Below, in pieces: positions 26,769 through 35,214 of a stretch of 64,000 nt of DNA. The notes below the pieces were generated by a model. That model had not been told where the DNA came from. It ran no database searches and was given only the letters and a program-made list of their open reading frames with translations. Origin of the DNA: DASSLY01 sp035689185. Lineage in GTDB: Bacteria > Actinomycetota > Actinomycetes > Actinomycetales > Dermatophilaceae. Location: positions 13,920-77,919 of the forward strand of contig DASSLY010000080.1 in NCBI GenBank assembly GCA_035689185.1, in the 5' to 3' direction. The stretch's first letter is position 1; every line of letters starts with the position of its first letter. Position numbers and translations under genes: made by a program.

Positions 26769-27701
26769 CTACCGTCGCACGGCCGACCGCGAGCGGCTGA
26801 TCGCTGCCTCGACGAGACGCACCACCCGGGCAGGATCGGCCAGGTCTGCCCACACCAGGCGTACGACTTCATACCCGAGTGCGCGAAGCGCGTCCTCGCG
26901 GCGCTTCTCCCGGGCGAGTGCCTCCCGCCCGTGGATGCCGCCGTACTTCACCAGGCCGTCGAACTCGACGAGGACCCGGGTGCCTTTGATCTGGAAGTCA
27001 GCGCGACCGACCAGCACGCCGTGGGCATCACGGACCTCGACCTGGCTAGCCACCTGGTAGCCGACGGCGACCAGGAGTAGGCGCGTCCTGGACTCCCCCG
27101 GGGACTCGGCGAGCCCGTCGACCAGGCGCAGGACCCGCCGGGCGACCGCACGGCCGGGCCGCGTGGCAACCCGGGCCAGCTGCTCGGCCAGATCCTGCGG
27201 AGTCGTGAGGCCCTGACGTATGGCGGCGTCGGCGGAGACCACCGCCGCCTCGGCTCCCGCGACCAGGGCGGTGCCGATGATCGCCGCCGCCGGGCTCACG
27301 GTGAGGGTCGTGCCGGAGCGCCAGCGTGGACCTGCCACGGGTCCGTGGACCGACACAAGGGCCCCGCGGCGGCTCTGCCCAGCGTGGCTGCGTTGCAGGT
27401 GGTGCCTACCGAGGTCGACGGCATACACCGGCACGCCGAGCACGGTCAGCGCTGAGTAGTGGCTGACCAGCCAAGTCGGGTGGGCACGCTGGAGCGCCCG
27501 TGCCGTCAGGGCGTGCCGCTGCTCTGGCGACCCGTCGCGGTGCAGGCTGCCGTCGACATACGTGCTCCGCGCCACCCGGACCAGGGTGCCGCGGCTCACC
27601 AGGGTCGCGATCGCCCGGCTGCTCAGCCCGACCTGGCGGGCGTCCCCAGACGTCAGCACCCCCCGCTGCCCGGCGAGGCGTTGTCGCAGCAGATCTTCCA
27701 T
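26769..27701 (-). CDS. AbiEi-type N-terminal domain plus DUF559 endonuclease-like protein
   Basis: A 310-residue protein. The N-terminus (LRQRLAGQRGVLTSGDARQVGLSSRAIATLVSRGTLVRVARSTYVDG) is a winged-helix of the type-IV antitoxin AbiEi group. The C-terminus (RADFQIKGTRVLVEFDGLVKYG, then EKRREDALRALGYEVVRLVWADL) is the Vsr-like DUF559 fold, with the Glu-Phe-Asp and lysine cluster expected of PD-(D/E)xK relatives. Such proteins are common as standalone genes in actinobacteria. No partner toxin is adjacent. The ATG at 27701 is preferred over a longer form from 27773 because it begins the domain. Confidence 0.78.
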   Translation of the reverse strand: MEDLLRQRLAGQRGVLTSGDARQVGLSSRAIATLVSRGTLVRVARSTYVDGSLHRDGSPEQRHALTARALQRAHPTWLVSHYSALTVLGVPVYAVDLGRHHLQRSHAGQSRRGALVSVHGPVAGPRWRSGTTLTVSPAAAIIGTALVAGAEAAVVSADAAIRQGLTTPQDLAEQLARVATRPGRAVARRVLRLVDGLAESPGESRTRLLLVAVGYQVASQVEVRDAHGVLVGRADFQIKGTRVLVEFDGLVKYGGIHGREALAREKRREDALRALGYEVVRLVWADLADPARVVRLVEAAISRSRSAVRR

Positions 27702-27854
27702 GGGCGACAGCCTGTCCGGGCCAGAGACATCCGGCCAATGACCGGCCGAAGGCTGTGGATACGGCTGACGCATGGCCGGAGGATGTGGACGGCCTTTACG
27801 TCAGATGGCGCATCCTGAGGCTCGGCCGTGGTGGCTGTGAGCTCGCCCCGGGTA

Positions 27855-27985
27855 GACCTCGCCGTGGTGACGGTGAGCGCCCCCCGTGGTGGCAGTGACC
27901 GCACCAGCGTCGGTTGACCTCGCCGTGGTGGCGGTGAGCGCCCCCCGTGGTGGCAGTGACCGCACCAGCGTCGGTTGACCTCGCC
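27855..27985. repeat. 61-bp tandem repeat
   Basis: Two units of 61 bp (27855-27915 and 27916-27976), differing at one or two bases, are followed by the first nine bases of a third. Each unit contains GTGGTGGCAGTGACC. They occupy much of the 490-bp gap 27702-28191, in which no gene is supportable. A further loose repeat (GGTGAGG..AGTGGCAC) lies at 28010-28080. Confidence 0.85.
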
Positions 27986-28179
27986 TACGCATCGTCCTCC
28001 TCACCGTCGACGGTGAGGTCAGTGGCACGAGCGTGAGGGGAGCGGAGGACGGTGAGGCCAGTGGCACCAGAGTGAGGGCAGTGGGCGGCGATACCGGCGG
28101 GGGGTGCGCGGTGACATCGGGGGAGCGACGGCGGCGACGCCAGCGGCCCAACGGTGAGGGCCGCTGGACCGCCTGGACC

Positions 28180-28191
28180 TAGATTGGGCCG
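28180..28191 (+). promoter_or_regulatory. Leaderless-type -10 for the PHP gene
   Basis: TAGATT at 28180-28185, then 6 nt, then the GTG at 28192; no Shine-Dalgarno is present. Confidence 0.5.
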
Positions 28192-29037
28192 GTGCTCGTC
28201 GACCTGCACACTCACTCCACGGCCAGCGACGGCACCCAGCCGCCGGCCGAGCTGGTTGCCGAGGCCGCCGAGGTCGGGCTGGACGTGGTCGCAATCACCG
28301 ACCACGACACGACGTCCGGGTGGGGCGAGGCGAGCGAGGCAGCGGTGCGGGCCGGCGTAGCGCTCGTCCCCGGCGTCGAGGTCTCCTGCCAAGCGGGCGG
28401 GATCTCGGTGCACCTGCTCGCCTATCTGCACGACCCGACCTGGGCCGGCTTGGTCGACGAGCTGGACCGGGCTCGGGCCAGCCGGCGCACCCGGGCCGCG
28501 CGGATCGTGGCCAAGCTGGCGGTCGACCTGCCGATCACCTTCGAGGACGTTCTTGCCGCCACGCCGGAGGGTGCGACGCTCGGCCGCCCGCACATCGCTG
28601 ACGCACTCGTCGCGCGCCGGCTGGTCGGCAGCCGCGACGAGGCGTTCGCACGGTTCCTGCACGCCGGGTCGCCCTACTACGCGGTGCACTACGCCCCCGA
28701 CGCGGTGCGAGCGGTCCGGCTGGTCCGGGCGGCCGGCGGGGTGCCGGTCATGGCTCACCCGTTCGCCGGGCAGCGGGGCTACCTGGTCGACGACGAGGTG
28801 GTCGCGGAACTGGCCGAGGCGGGCCTGGCCGGGCTTGAGGTGAACCACCCCGACCATGACGAGCAGGCTCGGCGGCGCGGCCTTCGGCTGGCGGCGGGGT
28901 TGGGCCTGCTGGTCACCGGCGCCAGCGACTACCACGGGTCCGGCAAGGCCAACCGGCTGGGCCAGTGCCTGACCCCGGCGTCGGTGCTCGCGGCCATCGA
29001 GGAGCAGGGCCACGGCACTGGGGTTGTCCGCGGCTGA
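28192..29037 (+). CDS. PHP-domain phosphoesterase (TrpH/RNase AM family)
   Basis: A 281-residue PHP metallo-phosphoesterase. Metal-binding motifs are VDLHTHSTASDGT (HxH and Asp), ITDHDTTSGW, PGVEVSCQ, VMAHPFA, and GASDYHGSGK at the C-terminus. The helical insertion at about 100-190 is typical of the TrpH group. E. coli TrpH (RNase AM) removes nucleotides from 5' RNA ends and hydrolyses 3',5'-bisphosphonucleotides; this gene's substrate is not shown. It lies 36 bp before the RecB-like nuclease gene, also in an RNA/DNA-processing neighbourhood. Confidence 0.88.
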   Translation: MLVDLHTHSTASDGTQPPAELVAEAAEVGLDVVAITDHDTTSGWGEASEAAVRAGVALVPGVEVSCQAGGISVHLLAYLHDPTWAGLVDELDRARASRRTRAARIVAKLAVDLPITFEDVLAATPEGATLGRPHIADALVARRLVGSRDEAFARFLHAGSPYYAVHYAPDAVRAVRLVRAAGGVPVMAHPFAGQRGYLVDDEVVAELAEAGLAGLEVNHPDHDEQARRRGLRLAAGLGLLVTGASDYHGSGKANRLGQCLTPASVLAAIEEQGHGTGVVRG

Positions 29038-29073
29038 CCGGGTGTGTCGGCACGCGGGTCTAGGTTTCCGCGC

Positions 29074-29961
29074 ATGAGCCAGGGTCTGGTCCGCGACCCG
29101 CCGGGGCAGGCGGGTTTCGCCGGTATGCCGCAGCGGCTCTACTCCGCGTCGCCGAGCAGGCTGCTGGCCTTCCTGGACTGCCCGCGGAGGTACCGGATGA
29201 GCTACCTTGACCGGCCCCGCCCCCTGGCCCGGCCGCAGCGGGCGCACACCTCGATCGGACTGGCCACGCACAACGCGTTGCGGGACTACTGGGACCTTCC
29301 GCCCGCCCGGCAGACCCCGGACGGGGGCGCCGAGCTGCTACGGCAAGGCTGGATCCCGGTGGGATTCCGCGACGAGCGGCAGTCAGCCACCTGGCGGGAC
29401 CGAACCGCGGACCAGGTGCGGGCCTACCTAGGACAACCCGGGGCTCAAGCCGGCGCCCACTCGCCCGCCCGTCCGCTGGGCATCGAACGCTGCGTCGCGC
29501 TGAAGTCCGCCGGTCTGGCCCTCCAGGGCCGCATCGACCGGCTGGACGAGCGCGACGGGGCTCTCGTCGTGGTGGACTACAAGACCAGCCGGCGCCCGTC
29601 CACGCAGGAGGATGCGCGCACCTCGCTGCCGCTGGCGTTGTATGCCGCGGCGGCGGCCCGGATGTTTCGGCGCCCCGGGTTCGTGCGGGTGGAGCTGCAC
29701 CACATCCCGACCGCGACAGTCGTCGGGCACGACCACGGCCCGCAGAGCCTGGCGCGCAAGTTGGCCGAGGCGTCCTCGATCGCCGCCGACATGCGCACTG
29801 CCGACGCGGACCACGCGGCCCGTGGCGCGGACTCGGACTGCTTCCCACCGCGGCCGTCGCCGGTGTGCCGATGGTGCGACCTGAGAGCGCACTGCGCCGA
29901 GGGGCAGCGGATGGGACCGGAGCAGCCGTCCTGGGCAGCCTTGGAACCAGAGGACATGTGA
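29074..29961 (+). CDS. RecB-family PD-(D/E)xK exonuclease (PDDEXK_1)
   Basis: A 295-residue Cas4/RecB-type nuclease. SPSRLLAFLDCPRRYRMSYLD gives the first Fe-S cysteine. The catalytic core is LQGRIDRLDERDGALVVVDYKTS (Asp and D-x-K), then SLPLALYAAAAARMF as motif QxxxY-like. The terminal CRWCDLRAHC completes a 4Fe-4S cluster (C-x2-C-x5-C). The ATG at 29074 is chosen because TAGGTT lies 7 nt before it and homology begins soon after; an earlier GTG at 29044 lacks support. Similar proteins lie near ParA-like genes in other actinobacteria, as I recall. Confidence 0.87.
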   Translation: MSQGLVRDPPGQAGFAGMPQRLYSASPSRLLAFLDCPRRYRMSYLDRPRPLARPQRAHTSIGLATHNALRDYWDLPPARQTPDGGAELLRQGWIPVGFRDERQSATWRDRTADQVRAYLGQPGAQAGAHSPARPLGIERCVALKSAGLALQGRIDRLDERDGALVVVDYKTSRRPSTQEDARTSLPLALYAAAAARMFRRPGFVRVELHHIPTATVVGHDHGPQSLARKLAEASSIAADMRTADADHAARGADSDCFPPRPSPVCRWCDLRAHCAEGQRMGPEQPSWAALEPEDM

Positions 29962-30023
29962 CCGGCGGATGATGTCAGACTGGGTCCGCGGTGCTGATGT
30001 CGGAAGGTTGAGGAGAGAGCTTC

Positions 30024-30815
30024 ATGGCGACCAGGCGTGATCGTGCTCGGTCACCGCTGGCCCGGGTGGTCGCCGTGGCCAACCAGAAGGGCGGCGTTGC
30101 CAAGACGACGTCAGTAGCCTCGCTCGGCGCTGGCTTCGCCGAACTCGGCAAGCGGGTGCTGCTGGTCGACCTCGACGCCCAGGCGTGCTTGACCTTCAGC
30201 CTCGGGGTCGACCCGGACGCGGTGGAGCTGAGCATCAACGAGGTGCTGCTCGGCAAGTGCGAGGCGGCCGAGGCGGTGCTGTCCTGCGCGGACGGCGTTG
30301 ACCTCATCCCGAGCGTCATCGACCTCGCTGGAGCCGAGGCATCGCTGCTGCCCCGGCCGGGGCGGGAGTACGTGCTGCGCACGGCCCTGGAAGCGCTGCT
30401 GCCGGACTACGACATCCTCGTGCTGGACTGCTCCCCGTCGCTGGGCGTGCTTACGCTCAACGCGCTCACCGCCGCCACAGGTCTGGTCATCCCGATGCCG
30501 TGCGAGATGCTCAGCCATCGAGGGGTAGGCCAGCTGCTAGACACCGTCGCCGACGTGCAACGCATCCTCAACAAGGACCTTCAGGTGCTGGGAATCCTGC
30601 CGACGATGTACGACGGGCGCAGCCTGCACGCTCAGGCGGTCTTGGCCGACGTGGGCGAGCGGTACCAGCTGCCGGTGCTCGCACCGCCGATCCCCAAGAC
30701 GGTCCGTTTCGCCGAAGCGCCCGCCGTCGGACGCTCGATCCTGGCGACCGCCCGTTCGTCCAAGGGCGCAAAGGCCTACCGCGAGGTCGCCAAGGACCTG
30801 CTCGGCCGGCTGTAG
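30024..30815 (+). CDS. ParA/MinD-family ATPase (orphan ParA)
   Basis: A 263-residue deviant-Walker ATPase: ANQKGGVAKTTS (residues 19-30), DLDAQACLTFSLG, and DILVLDCSPSLGVLTLNAL. It ends with a short basic C-terminus. It is Soj-like, but no parB and no parS-type GTTNCACGTGNAAC palindrome is visible nearby, so it is probably not the chromosome-partition ParA. A matching orphan is Rv3213c. GAGGAGAG lies about 7 nt before the ATG, an ordinary ribosome binding site. Possible roles are positioning of a protein cargo, unknown here. Confidence 0.9.
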   Translation: MATRRDRARSPLARVVAVANQKGGVAKTTSVASLGAGFAELGKRVLLVDLDAQACLTFSLGVDPDAVELSINEVLLGKCEAAEAVLSCADGVDLIPSVIDLAGAEASLLPRPGREYVLRTALEALLPDYDILVLDCSPSLGVLTLNALTAATGLVIPMPCEMLSHRGVGQLLDTVADVQRILNKDLQVLGILPTMYDGRSLHAQAVLADVGERYQLPVLAPPIPKTVRFAEAPAVGRSILATARSSKGAKAYREVAKDLLGRL

Positions 30816-30886
30816 AACAACGCCACCTTCCCAACGACCCCCGTCCACGCGACAGTCGATCCGGCGCGGACTTTCGGCTGGGTGGT

Positions 30887-31020
30887 GGGTCCGTCGGGGT
30901 GCGGCGGCGTGGGTCCGGCGGAAAGGTGCGGCCCGGCACCGCGGGTCCGTCGGAGGTGCGGCCCGGCACGGCGGGTCCGGCGGAAAGGTGCGGCCCGGCA
31001 CCGCGGGTCCGGCGAGGTGC
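30887..31020. repeat. ~30-bp tandem repeat downstream of parA-like gene
   Basis: Four to five loose units of 24-32 bp share GGGTCCG and GGTGCGGCCCGGCAC (GGGTCCG at 30887, 30911, 30943, 30973 and 31004). They lie between the convergent ParA-like and DEAD-box genes and contain no supportable gene. Confidence 0.7.
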
Positions 31021-31041
31021 GTTTCGGGTGTTCATCGGCAC

Positions 31042-32733
31042 TCAGGAGGCGTCGGTGCCGTTCCCCCCGATCGGCGCGCCGCCGCGGGTCCGGCGCCGCT
31101 GGCGCTGCCGGGGCGGTCGAGCCGGCTGTTCGGGGAGAGCCTGGTCTTCGGCAGCAGACCGGCTGTTCTCCCGGCCACGGTCGCGCGAGCCGCCCCGGCG
31201 GCGACGACGGTCACCGTCGCGGGGCGCCGGGTCCTTCCGCTTGCCGGCCCGCGCGCCGGTCTCGCCGAGGTCCTCGATCTGCTCCGCGGCCAGGCCGGCG
31301 CGGGTCTGCTTGCCCTTGGCCAGCCGGCCGGTCGACGCCGGGTCGATGTCCAGGTCGGCGAACAGGTGCGCCGAGGAGGAGTAGGTCTCCTGAGGCTCGG
31401 GGATGCCTAGGTCGAGGGCCTTGTTGATCATCGCCCAGCGGGTCAGGTCGTCCCAGTCCACAAGGGTGATGGCGATCCCGGTGTTGCCGGCCCGGCCGGT
31501 GCGGCCGGTGCGGTGCAGGTAGGTCTTCTCGTCCTCGGGGCACTGGTAGTTGATCACGTGGGTGACGTTCTCCACGTCGATGCCGCGGGCGGCCACGTCG
31601 GTGGCCACGAGCACGTCGATCTTGCCGGCTCGGAACGCCCGCAGCGCCTGCTCCCGCGCGCCCTGGCCCAGGTCGCCGTGGATCGCGGCCGCAGCGAACC
31701 CGCGCTCGGTGAGGTCCTCGGCCACCTTGGCGGCCGTGCGCTTGGTCCGGCTGAAGATGATGGTCAGCCCGCGCTCCTTGGCCTGCAGGATCTTCGCGAG
31801 CATCTGGACCTTGTCCATCGCGTGCGCCCGGTAGACGAACTGCTCGATCGCCTTGACCGTGTGCCCGTCCTCGGCGTCGCCGACCGCGCGGATGTGGGTC
31901 GGCTGGGTCATGTACCGACGAGCCATGGCCACCACAGCACCCGGCATGGTGGCCGAGAACAGCATGGTCTGCCGCACCGGCGGCGTCATCGCGATGAGCT
32001 TCTCCACGTCCGGCAGGAAGCCGAGGTCGAGCATCTCGTCCGCCTCGTCGAGCACCACGGTCCGCGCGTGGGCCAGGATGAGGTGCCGCTGCTGGGCGAG
32101 GTCGATAAGCCGGCCGGGAGTCCCGACGACGACCTCGACCCCGCGCGTGAGCGCCTCGACCTGCGGCTCGTAGGCGCGGCCGCCATACACCGTGAGCACC
32201 CGGACGCCACGTCGCTTCCCGGCACGCTCGAGGTCGCCCGCCACCTGGACGGCCAGCTCGCGGGTGGGCACAACGACCAGTGCCTGGGGCTTGCCCGGCG
32301 CCTTCAGCTGGTCGAAGCCGGCGTCCGCAGACGACACGACGCGCTGAAGGATCGGGATGCCGAAGCCGAGGGTCTTGCCGGTCCCGGTCTTGGCCTGGCC
32401 GATGATGTCGTGCCCGCCGAGCGCGACCGGCAGGGTCATCGCCTGAATGGGGAACGGGTTGACGATGCCGTGCTCGCTCAGCGAGGCGACGATGTCCGGG
32501 TGGACGTCGAAGTCGGTGAAGGTCAGCGCCGGCGGGCCGGCGGACGTATTGTCCCGGGCGTCGCTGGGGGCATCGGCGGGCGCGTCAGTGGGCGTGTCCA
32601 CCCGGGCGTGGCCGGGGGCATCGGCGGGCGCGTCAGTGGACGTGTCCACCCGGGCGTGGCTGGGGGCATCGGCGGGCGTGTCGTCCCGGGCTGTGCTGGG
32701 CATGTCGACGAGGGGGTGGGGGTCTAGGGTCAT
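31042..32733 (-). CDS. rhlE: DEAD-box ATP-dependent RNA helicase (RhlE-like)
   Basis: A 563-residue RNA helicase. The Q motif is FPIQAMTLPVAL, motif I AKTGTGKTLGFG, motif II VLDEADEMLDLGFL, motif III FSATM, motif V DVAARGIDVENVTHVINY and motif VI HRTGRTGRAG. The N-terminal about 65 residues are an in-frame 48-bp repeat (DAPADAPxHARVDTPT-type). The C-terminal tail is Arg-rich (RRRRRGGSRDRGRENS), typical of RNA-binding extensions. It matches Rv3211 by position. The chosen ATG at 32733 precedes the repeat; the start could be a later ATG. Confidence 0.92.
   Translation of the reverse strand: MTLDPHPLVDMPSTARDDTPADAPSHARVDTSTDAPADAPGHARVDTPTDAPADAPSDARDNTSAGPPALTFTDFDVHPDIVASLSEHGIVNPFPIQAMTLPVALGGHDIIGQAKTGTGKTLGFGIPILQRVVSSADAGFDQLKAPGKPQALVVVPTRELAVQVAGDLERAGKRRGVRVLTVYGGRAYEPQVEALTRGVEVVVGTPGRLIDLAQQRHLILAHARTVVLDEADEMLDLGFLPDVEKLIAMTPPVRQTMLFSATMPGAVVAMARRYMTQPTHIRAVGDAEDGHTVKAIEQFVYRAHAMDKVQMLAKILQAKERGLTIIFSRTKRTAAKVAEDLTERGFAAAAIHGDLGQGAREQALRAFRAGKIDVLVATDVAARGIDVENVTHVINYQCPEDEKTYLHRTGRTGRAGNTGIAITLVDWDDLTRWAMINKALDLGIPEPQETYSSSAHLFADLDIDPASTGRLAKGKQTRAGLAAEQIEDLGETGARAGKRKDPAPRDGDRRRRRGGSRDRGRENSRSAAEDQALPEQPARPPRQRQRRRTRGGAPIGGNGTDAS
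32555..32700 (-). repeat. 48-bp in-frame repeat in rhlE
   Basis: About three 16-residue units (DAPADAPGHARVDTPT and variants) lie in the N-terminal linker of the helicase and are encoded by near-identical DNA. The gap 32734-33020 upstream holds no gene and no strong Shine-Dalgarno or promoter that I can name. Confidence 0.8.
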
Positions 32734-33008
32734 GGTCGGCTTTCGATCGGGCCACCGGCGGCGCGAGGGCACAGACCGTGCGCGGGCTCGCAGCCGGGAC
32801 GCTGCATGCGGGCCGATCGGAGCTCTTCGAGGTATTGCTGAGGCCGACCGAATCCACTTCGGCCGTCGGTTCGGGCCGACCGGGCACCGTGTTGACACCG
32901 TCAGCCTACCGGCTAACAGCGGCGTCGGCGGAGCGACCCGCTCTTCGCCGGCCCGCTGCGGGCGAGTATGCGGTCTACGCCCCGGCGTGCGGTCACGCCG
33001 GGTACGGC

Positions 33009-33020
33009 TAGGGTGCGCGT
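33009..33020 (+). promoter_or_regulatory. Leaderless-type -10 for the ferritin-like gene
   Basis: TAGGGT at 33009-33014, then 6 nt, then the GTG at 33021; no Shine-Dalgarno. Confidence 0.5.
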
Positions 33021-33746
33021 GTGGCCGGCCCCGCAGACGACGAACCGAGGGCAGCGGTGACCTCGACCGCCGATCGAGGTTCGGCGCGGACGACACTGGG
33101 CGACCCGGCATACCGCGGAGCGGTCGTGGACCTGCTGGGCGTACTCGCCTACGGCGAGCTGACCGCGTTCTCCCGGCTGGCGGCCGATGCGGAACTGGCG
33201 CCCACCGGGCGGGCCAAGGTGGCGCTGGCCCGCGTGGCGGTGGCGGAGTTCCGCCACTTCGAGGACCTGTCGACCCGGCTGACCGAGCTCGGTGAGGAGC
33301 CGGAGGTGGCGATGCGGCCGTTCGTGGCGCCGATCGACGGCTTCCATGCCCGGACCCGGCCCAACGACTGGCTCGAGGGGCTGGTCAAGGCCTACGTGGG
33401 AGGTGGCATCGCGACGGACTTCTACCGGGAGGTGTCGGCCTACCTCGACCCGGCCACGCGGGCGCTCGTGGTGTCCGTGCTGGAGGACGTGGGCATCGCC
33501 GAGTTCGTGGTCGAGCAGGTCCGTGACGCGATCGACGCGGACGCCACTATCGGCGGTCGGCTCGCGCTGTGGGGGCGGCGGCTGGTCGGCGAGGCGCTCT
33601 CCCAGGCACAGCAGGTCGCCGGGGAACGCGACGGCTTGTCCAGCCTGCTGGTCGGCGGCGCGGACCTGGCCGAGCTCGGCCGGATGCTGGGGCGTCTCAC
33701 CGAGGCGCACACTCATCGGATGCAGCGGCTGGGCCTGGCTGCGTAA
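33021..33746 (+). CDS. Ferritin-like / MiaE-like di-iron fold protein
   Basis: A 241-residue mainly helical protein. Potential di-iron ligands are the Glu of YGELTAFSRL, the E-x2-H of VAEFRHFEDL, and Glu/His residues in the second helix pair (EDVGIAEFVVEQ; LTEAHTHRMQ). This is the layout of the actinobacterial ferritin-like family seen near rhlE (Rv3210c). Relatives are often annotated as tRNA hydroxylase MiaE-like, but that activity is not established here. The single gene ends at a perfect hairpin terminator. Confidence 0.78.
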   Translation: MAGPADDEPRAAVTSTADRGSARTTLGDPAYRGAVVDLLGVLAYGELTAFSRLAADAELAPTGRAKVALARVAVAEFRHFEDLSTRLTELGEEPEVAMRPFVAPIDGFHARTRPNDWLEGLVKAYVGGGIATDFYREVSAYLDPATRALVVSVLEDVGIAEFVVEQVRDAIDADATIGGRLALWGRRLVGEALSQAQQVAGERDGLSSLLVGGADLAELGRMLGRLTEAHTHRMQRLGLAA

Positions 33747-33750
33747 CGGC

Positions 33751-33786
33751 CATCGGGGTCGCCGCCGGTCGGTGGCGACCCCGATG
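33751..33786. terminator. Bidirectional terminator
   Basis: Perfect 13-bp arms (CATCGGGGTCGCC / GGCGACCCCGATG) and a 10-nt loop lie between the convergent ferritin-like gene and the small membrane-protein gene. Confidence 0.85.
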
Positions 33787-33804
33787 AGAAGCCTCAGACC
33801 ACGC

Positions 33805-34068
33805 TCACACTGCTCGTCGCCCGCTGATGGACCCGTATGCGGTGACCAGCACCGCTGCCACGGCGACGCTGATGATGAGCCGGATCCAGTCGATACCGCC
33901 GGTGTTGTTGACCCCGAGAAGCCCCGCGAGCCAATAGCCGATGAGGGCCCCCACGATGCCGATGATCACGGTGACCAGGACGCCGATGTTCTGCTTGCCC
34001 GGCAGCACGAGCCTGGCGAGGGCGCCGATGACTGCCCCGAAGATGATCGTCCCGATGATCGTGCCCAT
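33805..34068 (-). CDS. GlsB/YeaQ/YmgE-family small membrane protein
   Basis: An 87-residue protein with three helices (IGTIIFGAVIGALARLVL; IGVLVTVIIGIVGALIGYWLAGLLG; IRLIISVAVAAVLVTAYG). It has the family signature ARLVLPGKQNIG and GALIGYWLAG. AAGGAG 8 nt upstream of the ATG at 34068 supports the start. These transglycosylase-associated (Tag) proteins are usually stress-induced; function unknown. Confidence 0.88.
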   Translation of the reverse strand: MGTIIGTIIFGAVIGALARLVLPGKQNIGVLVTVIIGIVGALIGYWLAGLLGVNNTGGIDWIRLIISVAVAAVLVTAYGSISGRRAV

Positions 34069-34207
34069 GTCGCCGCTCCTTCTCTGAGCCTGGGAGTGCC
34101 CCGAGGCGTGGACTTCGACGGGCCGTGCTCGACCCGGGCTCCAATGTGTCACCTGTGGGGCAGTTGTGCACGCATCCACCGGGTGTGGCGCGAGTGACGA
34201 ATGGGTC

Positions 34208-34432
34208 TCAGATGGCGCCGAACCCCACCCCGCCGCGCCGCGTGGACCCGATGTCGACATACCCCAGGGCGGCCACCGGGATCACGACGACGCGGCCCTT
34301 GTCGTCGGTCAGGCTCAGCAGTCCGCCGTCCGCGACCGCCTTGGCGACCGCCTTGGCTACCGCCTCGGGGGTCTGGTCGGACTCCAGCACAACCTCGCGC
34401 GCCACGTTCTGCACGCCGATCTTGACCTCCAC
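34208..34432 (-). CDS. DUF3107 protein
   Basis: A 74-residue protein with MEVKIGVQNVAREVVLESDQTPEAV, then VVIPVAALGYVDIGSTRRGGVGFG. This is the DUF3107 family (M. tuberculosis TB9.4, Rv3208A), found only in actinobacteria. It follows the TetR gene by 34 bp on the same strand, as in mycobacteria, so they probably form one operon. It has a GTG start. Function unknown. Confidence 0.9.
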   Translation of the reverse strand: MEVKIGVQNVAREVVLESDQTPEAVAKAVAKAVADGGLLSLTDDKGRVVVIPVAALGYVDIGSTRRGGVGFGAI

Positions 34433-34466
34433 GCGAGTGGCCTTTCGTTCGGGGTTGGCGTCGAGG

Positions 34467-35186
34467 CTAACCCGGGATAGCGGGGGGAACTTCCCCGCCC
34501 TCGCGCCCGGCCATCGGGAAGCCGCCCAGCCCCCGCCAGGCCAGCGCGGCGACCAGGCGTGCCGCCTCGTCCTTGGGGATGCCCGACCCCTGGGCCAGCC
34601 AGTACCGGGCGCAGACCTGGGCCATCCCGGAGAGCGCTGTCGCCAGCAGGTGCGCGGGTCCCTCCGGCAGGTCGGTGTCCTCGCCGATGACGACCGAGAT
34701 GGCCTCGGCGCACTCGAACGACACCGCGTCGACCCGGTCGCGGACCGCGGCCTCGTTGGTCAGGTCGGACTCGAAGACCAACCGGAACGGCGCACCCTCG
34801 CGGGCCACGAAGTCGAAGTAGGCCTGGATGGTGGCCGCCACCCGCAGCTTGTTGTCGTGAGTTGAGGCCAAGGCGGCGCGGACCGCGGCGACCAGCGCGG
34901 CGGCATACTGGTCCAACAAGGCGAGATAGAGCTCGAGCTTGCCCGGGAAGTGTTGGTACAACACCGGTTTGGACACCCCGGCCCGGTCGGCGATCTCATC
35001 CATCGCGGCGGCGTGGTAGCCGGACTCGACGAAGACCTCCAGTGCGGCGTCCAGCAGCTGGGCCCGCCGCTCCGAGCGCGGCAGCCGCGCCGGGCGGCTG
35101 GGCGACTCGGCGGGTTCGGGGATCGCGGCGGACAGCTCAGGCTCGATTCGGCGGCGGGTGCGGCCGGTGGCCGCGGGACCTGCCGC
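34467..35186 (-). CDS. TetR-family regulator with no usable canonical start
   Basis: The helix-turn-helix frame reads PRSERRAQLLDAALEVFVESGYHAAA, then MDEIADRAGVSKPVLYQHFPGKLELYLALL, closely like Rv3208. It stays open to a stop at 35190-35192. Between that stop and the ATG at 35003, which falls inside the helix-turn-helix, there is no ATG, GTG or TTG. An ATG at 35188 is in another frame. Either a rare start (for example ATC at 35147) is used, or one base is missing just after 35188. The ligand-binding half looks normal. It is divergent to moeZ and followed by DUF3107. The 5' coordinate is the open-frame limit, not a claimed start. Confidence 0.8.
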   Translation of the reverse strand, partial: AAGPAATGRTRRRIEPELSAAIPEPAESPSRPARLPRSERRAQLLDAALEVFVESGYHAAAMDEIADRAGVSKPVLYQHFPGKLELYLALLDQYAAALVAAVRAALASTHDNKLRVAATIQAYFDFVAREGAPFRLVFESDLTNEAAVRDRVDAVSFECAEAISVVIGEDTDLPEGPAHLLATALSGMAQVCARYWLAQGSGIPKDEAARLVAALAWRGLGGFPMAGREGGEVPPAIPG

Positions 35187-35201
35187 ATCCTACGCAGCCG
35201 C

Positions 35202-35214
35202 TACGGTGGAAGGC
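35202..35214 (+). promoter_or_regulatory. Leaderless-type -10 for moeZ
   Basis: TACGGT at 35202-35207, then 7 nt, then the ATG at 35215. A GGAAGG lies in the spacer, so a short-leader reading is also possible. Confidence 0.45.

Noticed and set aside
26769..27701. A type-IV toxin-antitoxin pair based on the AbiEi-like domain
   Set aside because: No AbiEii-like nucleotidyltransferase toxin is adjacent; standalone AbiEi-DUF559 proteins are common.
30024..30815. Chromosome-partition parA with nearby parS
   Set aside because: No parB gene and no parS-like palindrome was seen around it.
35003..35005. ATG 35003 as the TetR start
   Set aside because: It falls inside the helix-turn-helix and would delete helix 1; conserved residues continue upstream in the same frame.
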